Assembly: GCA_011772275.1 (NCBI GenBank)
Contig: WVZU01000304.1
Location: 312-9,839, forward strand
Length of the DNA stretch: 9,528 bases
Direction: 5' to 3'
From: Planctomycetales bacterium
Lineage (GTDB): Bacteria > Planctomycetota > Planctomycetia > Pirellulales > UBA7805
Shown here: in pieces, positions 7,311 to 9,528 of the stretch
Layout of the letters: each line of letters begins with the position of its first letter
Numbering within the stretch: the first letter of the stretch is position 1
The notes under the pieces: generated by a model
Seen by the model: only the letters and a program-made list of their open reading frames with translations
Told to the model about the DNA's origin: nothing
Databases searched by the model: none
Program-made: the position numbers and the translations under genes

Positions 7311-7471
7311 CTCCTGTTCGTCTCCTCTGTGTTCGGCGAAGGGCAGACCGGGCATGGCTGGAACACGGGTTCGTCTGTTTGAGGCTGGGATCGGCCAGGG
7401 CGAGGGCCTGGGCCGGTACTGCGCTTCGCCCGACTGCTCGTCCCGTCCGCTGTCCCTGCCGAGGGTCACTT

Positions 7472-8668
7472 CTAGCGTCGAGCCCGCGGGTGGCGGAGCG
7501 GCAGCCACTGGCCGCCTTCGCCGCTGCTGGCCACGCATTGCTGGATGAAGTACATCCCCTCCACGCCGTCGTTTACATTGGGGTAGATCGTGTTTTGGCG
7601 TTCGATCGATTTTCCGGTCGCTCGTCCAGCCATATCGTCGTAGGCCGCGCAGTAGATGTTGGCGAACGCCTCCAGATAGGCCTCCGGGTGCCCCGCCGGG
7701 AGGCGGCTGGCGGCGGCGGCGGTCGGCCTGGCAAACGGCGCGTTGGGGTCGCGCGTATACAGCTGATGGGGCCGGCCGTTCTGGCGGAAGACCATCTTAT
7801 TGGGCTCTTCCTGCCGCCAGAACAGCGAGCCTTTCGTGCCGTCGATCTCGATCTGCAGGTCGTTTTCCCGGCCATGGCTGATTTGCGAGGCGGTCACGGT
7901 CCCCAGGCCGCCGTTTTCATAGCGAATCAACGCGTGTCCATAGTCGTCCAACTGCCGGCCTTCTTCAAACGTCTTCAGGTTACAGCTGATCTCGAAAGGG
8001 ATCAGCCCGGTCATGTAGCGTCCCAGGTTGAAGGCATGCGTGGCAATGTCGCCAAAACAGCCCGCAGCGCCGCTGCGGGCCGGATCGGTCCGCCAGGCGG
8101 CTTGCTTTTGGCCTTCCGTTTCCAGTCGCGTCCGCAGCCAGCCTTGAATATATTGAGCGCGAATGGCGTTGATCTCGCCCAGCTCGCCACCCAAAATCAT
8201 CTCGCGGGCCTGCCGTACCAGCGGATAACCGGTGTAGTTGTGCGTCAAGGCAAATACGACGTCGGACTGGTCAACCAGCTGGCCCAGTTCCTCGGCCTCC
8301 GCCAGATTCAACGTCAGCGGTTTGTCGCAAACCACGTTCAGGCCGGCACCGACCGCCGCTTTGGCTACCGGAAAATGCACGTGGTTTGGCACGGCAATCG
8401 AAACAAAGTCGATCCGCTGATCCTGGGGTAATTGCGTTTCGCGGTCGATCATCTCCTGAAACGAGCCGTAGGCGCGATCTGCCGCGATGGCGTAATCGGC
8501 TGCCGAGTCCCGGGAACACTGGGGATCCGACGAGAGGGCGCCCGCCACCAGCTCTGCTCGGTTGTCCAGAACGGCGGCGATGCAGTGTACCCGGCCGATA
8601 AAAGCCCCCCTGCCGCCGCCGACCAGCCCCATTCGAAGTTTCCGACCGAGTGCGTCATTGGTGGCCAT
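7472..8668 (-). CDS. Gfo/Idh/MocA-family NAD(P)-dependent oxidoreductase
   Basis: 398 residues, typical for the family, which oxidises or reduces sugars, inositols and related polyols in the cytoplasm. An N-terminal Rossmann fold starts with [13 protein letters not shown] (13-25). [10 protein letters not shown] (89-98) and the catalytic-type CDKPLTLN (114-121, Lys116) follow. The C-terminal substrate domain has [13 protein letters not shown] (203-215), with the usual Asp207 and His211, and [14 protein letters not shown] (326-339), typical of sugar- and inositol-dehydrogenase-like members. No signal peptide is seen. The start at 8668 is preceded by GGGGGAAC with about 7 nt spacing and sits at the expected distance before the Rossmann fold; the frame extends to 8788 without protein-like content. 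The next gene downstream is the zinc-ribbon protein. Substrate cannot be read from the sequence. Confidence 0.95.
   Translation of the reverse strand: MATNDALGRKLRMGLVGGGRGAFIGRVHCIAAVLDNRAELVAGALSSDPQCSRDSAADYAIAADRAYGSFQEMIDRETQLPQDQRIDFVSIAVPNHVHFPVAKAAVGAGLNVVCDKPLTLNLAEAEELGQLVDQSDVVFALTHNYTGYPLVRQAREMILGGELGEINAIRAQYIQGWLRTRLETEGQKQAAWRTDPARSGAAGCFGDIATHAFNLGRYMTGLIPFEISCNLKTFEEGRQLDDYGHALIRYENGGLGTVTASQISHGRENDLQIEIDGTKGSLFWRQEEPNKMVFRQNGRPHQLYTRDPNAPFARPTAAAASRLPAGHPEAYLEAFANIYCAAYDDMAGRATGKSIERQNTIYPNVNDGVEGMYFIQQCVASSGEGGQWLPLRHPRARR
8060..8080. repeat. 21-bp inverted repeat inside the oxidoreductase gene
   Basis: Arms of 10 bp (GCCCGCAGCG at 8060-8069 and its exact reverse complement at 8071-8080) flank one central base. 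It encodes part of the conserved ARSGAAGC stretch and may be a chance result of high GC content. Confidence 0.7.
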
Positions 8669-8771
8669 AACTTGTTCCCCCGTGCAAAACAGATCTGGAT
8701 CGATTCCCTGATGGCGGGCCATCGGCCACCGACGGAAAGGGATGCTCTCCTTCAGTGGGCCGGCTGACGTT

Positions 8772-9015
8772 TTAACATAAGCTGCCAAAGATTCCAGGTG
8801 TCACCAGAAAAAATGGTGCCGGTCGCCAAGGGCCGCAGGAGGTGGGACCGCATGGCGAGGGGCGCTGGCGGGCAAAACCGGTCCATCGATGCCGCTCGGG
8901 TCGATGATTCTTTTCAAGTACAGGCGGGGCAGATTTGCCAGCCGCGGCCATCGGGACAGCGAAACCGATCGCAAAAAGGCCGCCAATCAACTTGCCGCCG
9001 CTTCCGCTGCCGCCT
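8772..9015 (-). pseudogene. Possible relic of a small membrane protein gene
   Basis: The minus strand reads GSGSGGKLIGGLFAIGFAVP before MAAAG, a Gly/Ser linker followed by a hydrophobic segment. This resembles the N terminus of small planctomycete membrane proteins of the DUF3592 kind. After that the same frame becomes Pro/Arg-rich, while a neighbouring frame gives LYLKRIIDPSGIDGPVLP, as if a frameshift had split the gene. There is no clear start codon or Shine-Dalgarno. The resemblance is from memory and weak. Confidence 0.2.
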
Positions 9016-9143
9016 GCCTTACCGGCCGAATGGATCGCTGCGGCTGGCTGAACTAGAACCCCTTCCGCGAAACCGGTACGATTTTGGAGGGGGGAAGGGG
9101 GACTGGAGGACGAAGGACCGCCGGCAGAGACGCTTTGGCATGC

Positions 9144-9183
9144 GTAACGGTCTTCCGGCCAGCCCTTCGGGCGACTACGTTAC
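9144..9183. repeat. Cruciform-like inverted repeat in the divergent region
   Basis: GTAACG (9144-9149) plus GTC (9150-9152) can pair with GAC (9173-9175) plus CGTTAC (9178-9183), with TA bulged. Inside lies a second hairpin, GCCC-TTC-GGGC (9162-9172). No T run follows, so it is not a standard terminator. It could be a REP-like element or an RNA fold. Confidence 0.5.
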
Positions 9184-9219
9184 CGGCGGGATATTTGGAT
9201 TACCGTCGAGATATTTTGG
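9180..9219. repeat. Tandem pair of 20-bp imperfect direct repeats upstream of the last gene
   Basis: TTACCGGCGGGATATTTGGA (9180-9199) is followed at once by TTACCGTCGAGATATTTTGG (9200-9219), with 16 of 20 positions identical. The 20-bp period is close to two helical turns, so a protein could bind both copies on the same face. They end 77 bp before the start codon of the rightward gene. Confidence 0.65.
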
Positions 9220-9280
9220 CCAAGCGGTTCGGAGGCTGGGTTGGCAGGCGATTGGGGCCGGTTGCCCTTGCCCCACGGAC

Positions 9281-9287
9281 AGGGAGG
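9281..9287 (+). promoter_or_regulatory. Strong Shine-Dalgarno of the last gene
   Basis: AGGGAGG lies 9 nt before the ATG at 9297 and decides this start. Confidence 0.75.
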
Positions 9288-9296
9288 ATAGCGGGA

Positions 9297-9528
9297 ATGA
9301 AGGATGGAACAGAAAAATGCAAATCGCTGTGGACCACGGCCATCGTATCCAGCTCGGCCGGGGCCGCCGCCGGTGCTGTCATGGTGGCTTGCATCGTCGG
9401 GCTGGCCCATTCCTCGCGCGTTCTGGAGGTCCCCGTGCTGGCCGCCGCGGCTCAAGGCCAGGAGGGCTCGATTGTGGCAACCGGTCGGATGGAGAACGAC
9501 GTGGAATATGTCGCGTTTCTGGACGCGC
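9297..9528 (+). CDS. Membrane-anchored hypothetical protein, N-terminal part (runs off the window)
   Basis: 77 codons are visible with no stop. The N terminus is MKDGTEKCKSLWTTAIVSSS, followed by an Ala/Val/Gly-rich hydrophobic helix (about residues 15-38, SSSAGAAAGAVMVACIVGLA). This is a signal anchor or uncleaved signal. A linker follows, then GSIVATGRMENDVEYVAFLDA. The motif ATG-x4-D-x-E-x3-FLD resembles a short conserved motif I associate with planctomycete proteins of unknown role (usually continuing into a LTGDL-like segment), but this is memory, not a search. The start is supported by AGGGAGG nine bases upstream and by the position of the hydrophobic helix. It is divergent from the dehydrogenase gene, and its control region would include the tandem repeats at 9180-9219. 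Function unknown. Confidence 0.8.
   Translation, partial: MKDGTEKCKSLWTTAIVSSSAGAAAGAVMVACIVGLAHSSRVLEVPVLAAAAQGQEGSIVATGRMENDVEYVAFLDA

Larger units (their letters stand above)
8669..9296. other. 628-bp non-coding divergent region
   Basis: This region lies between the leftward dehydrogenase gene and the rightward gene at 9297, so it should hold promoters for both. I see no strong sigma70 pair for either; GTGACA with a TTATGT-like box after 18 bp (minus strand, near 8780-8810) is a weak candidate for the dehydrogenase. It also contains a possible gene relic on the minus strand, a G-rich tract at 9086-9109 (runs of 6 and 5 G with two GG), an inverted repeat at 9144-9183 and a tandem repeat at 9180-9219. 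Confidence 0.6.

Noticed and set aside
7681..7730. GGC-rich repetitive tract inside the dehydrogenase gene
   Set aside because: It encodes an Ala-rich loop (residues about 316-321) and reflects codon choice in GC-rich DNA, not a separate repeat element.
7142..8431. Plus-strand open frame of 429 codons
   Set aside because: Antisense to the zinc-ribbon and dehydrogenase genes, whose family motifs are clear on the other strand.
9180..9455. Minus-strand open frame of 91 codons
   Set aside because: It is antisense to the supported rightward gene, and its product has no motif.
8852..9528. Plus-strand frame open from an ATG preceded by AGGAGG (8837-8842) to the window end
   Set aside because: Despite the good Shine-Dalgarno, the product is Arg/Gly-rich and low in hydrophobic residues, and its second part overlaps out of frame the better-supported gene at 9297. 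Most likely chance, but coverage of the region by transcripts would settle it.

Overview
The window is high-GC DNA with mostly leftward (minus-strand) genes. The protein style suggests a Planctomycetota genome, probably in or near the Pirellulales. This rests on family resemblance only: a PhoB-type regulator with a MGEDALVLER-like segment, a Gfo/Idh/MocA dehydrogenase beside a membrane-anchored zinc-ribbon protein, and a short membrane-anchored protein with a planctomycete-like motif. No rRNA marker is present.

Layout from left to right. At 1-394 (+) lies the 3' part of an OmpR/PhoB-type response regulator that has decayed. It carries a 4-bp CTGG duplication, an in-frame TAG and a +1 G insertion. 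All three can be read directly because the winged-helix protein is recovered by switching frames 3, 1, 2. Facing it, at 435-5906 (-), is a three-gene drug or toxicant efflux operon transcribed leftward. Its order is a TetR repressor of the CecR/CerR type, a HlyD/AcrA-like periplasmic adaptor, and an AcrB-type RND permease whose start overlaps the adaptor stop by 4 bp (ATGA). A good sigma70-like promoter lies just upstream of tetR, and a GTTTGAAAC palindrome sits on its predicted start site. This suggests that the repressor controls itself and the pump. No outer-membrane channel gene is present, so the pump presumably uses one encoded elsewhere.

At 6270-8668 (-) are a Gfo/Idh/MocA NAD(P)-dependent oxidoreductase and, 161 bp downstream, a protein with two zinc ribbons and a C-terminal membrane anchor. 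The latter has a 20-bp perfect palindrome immediately after its start codon.

The region 8669-9296 has no convincing gene. It contains a possible relic of a small membrane protein gene on the minus strand, a G-rich tract, a cruciform-like inverted repeat and a tandem pair of 20-bp imperfect repeats. After it, a rightward gene with an excellent Shine-Dalgarno starts at 9297 and runs off the window. It encodes a membrane-anchored protein of unknown function.

I see no CRISPR array, transposase, tRNA or rRNA, and no clear new multi-gene system. The best leads are the readable decay of the regulator gene, the pump operator/promoter arrangement, the CxxC in the adaptor's lipoyl hairpin, and the unexplained repeats before the last gene.
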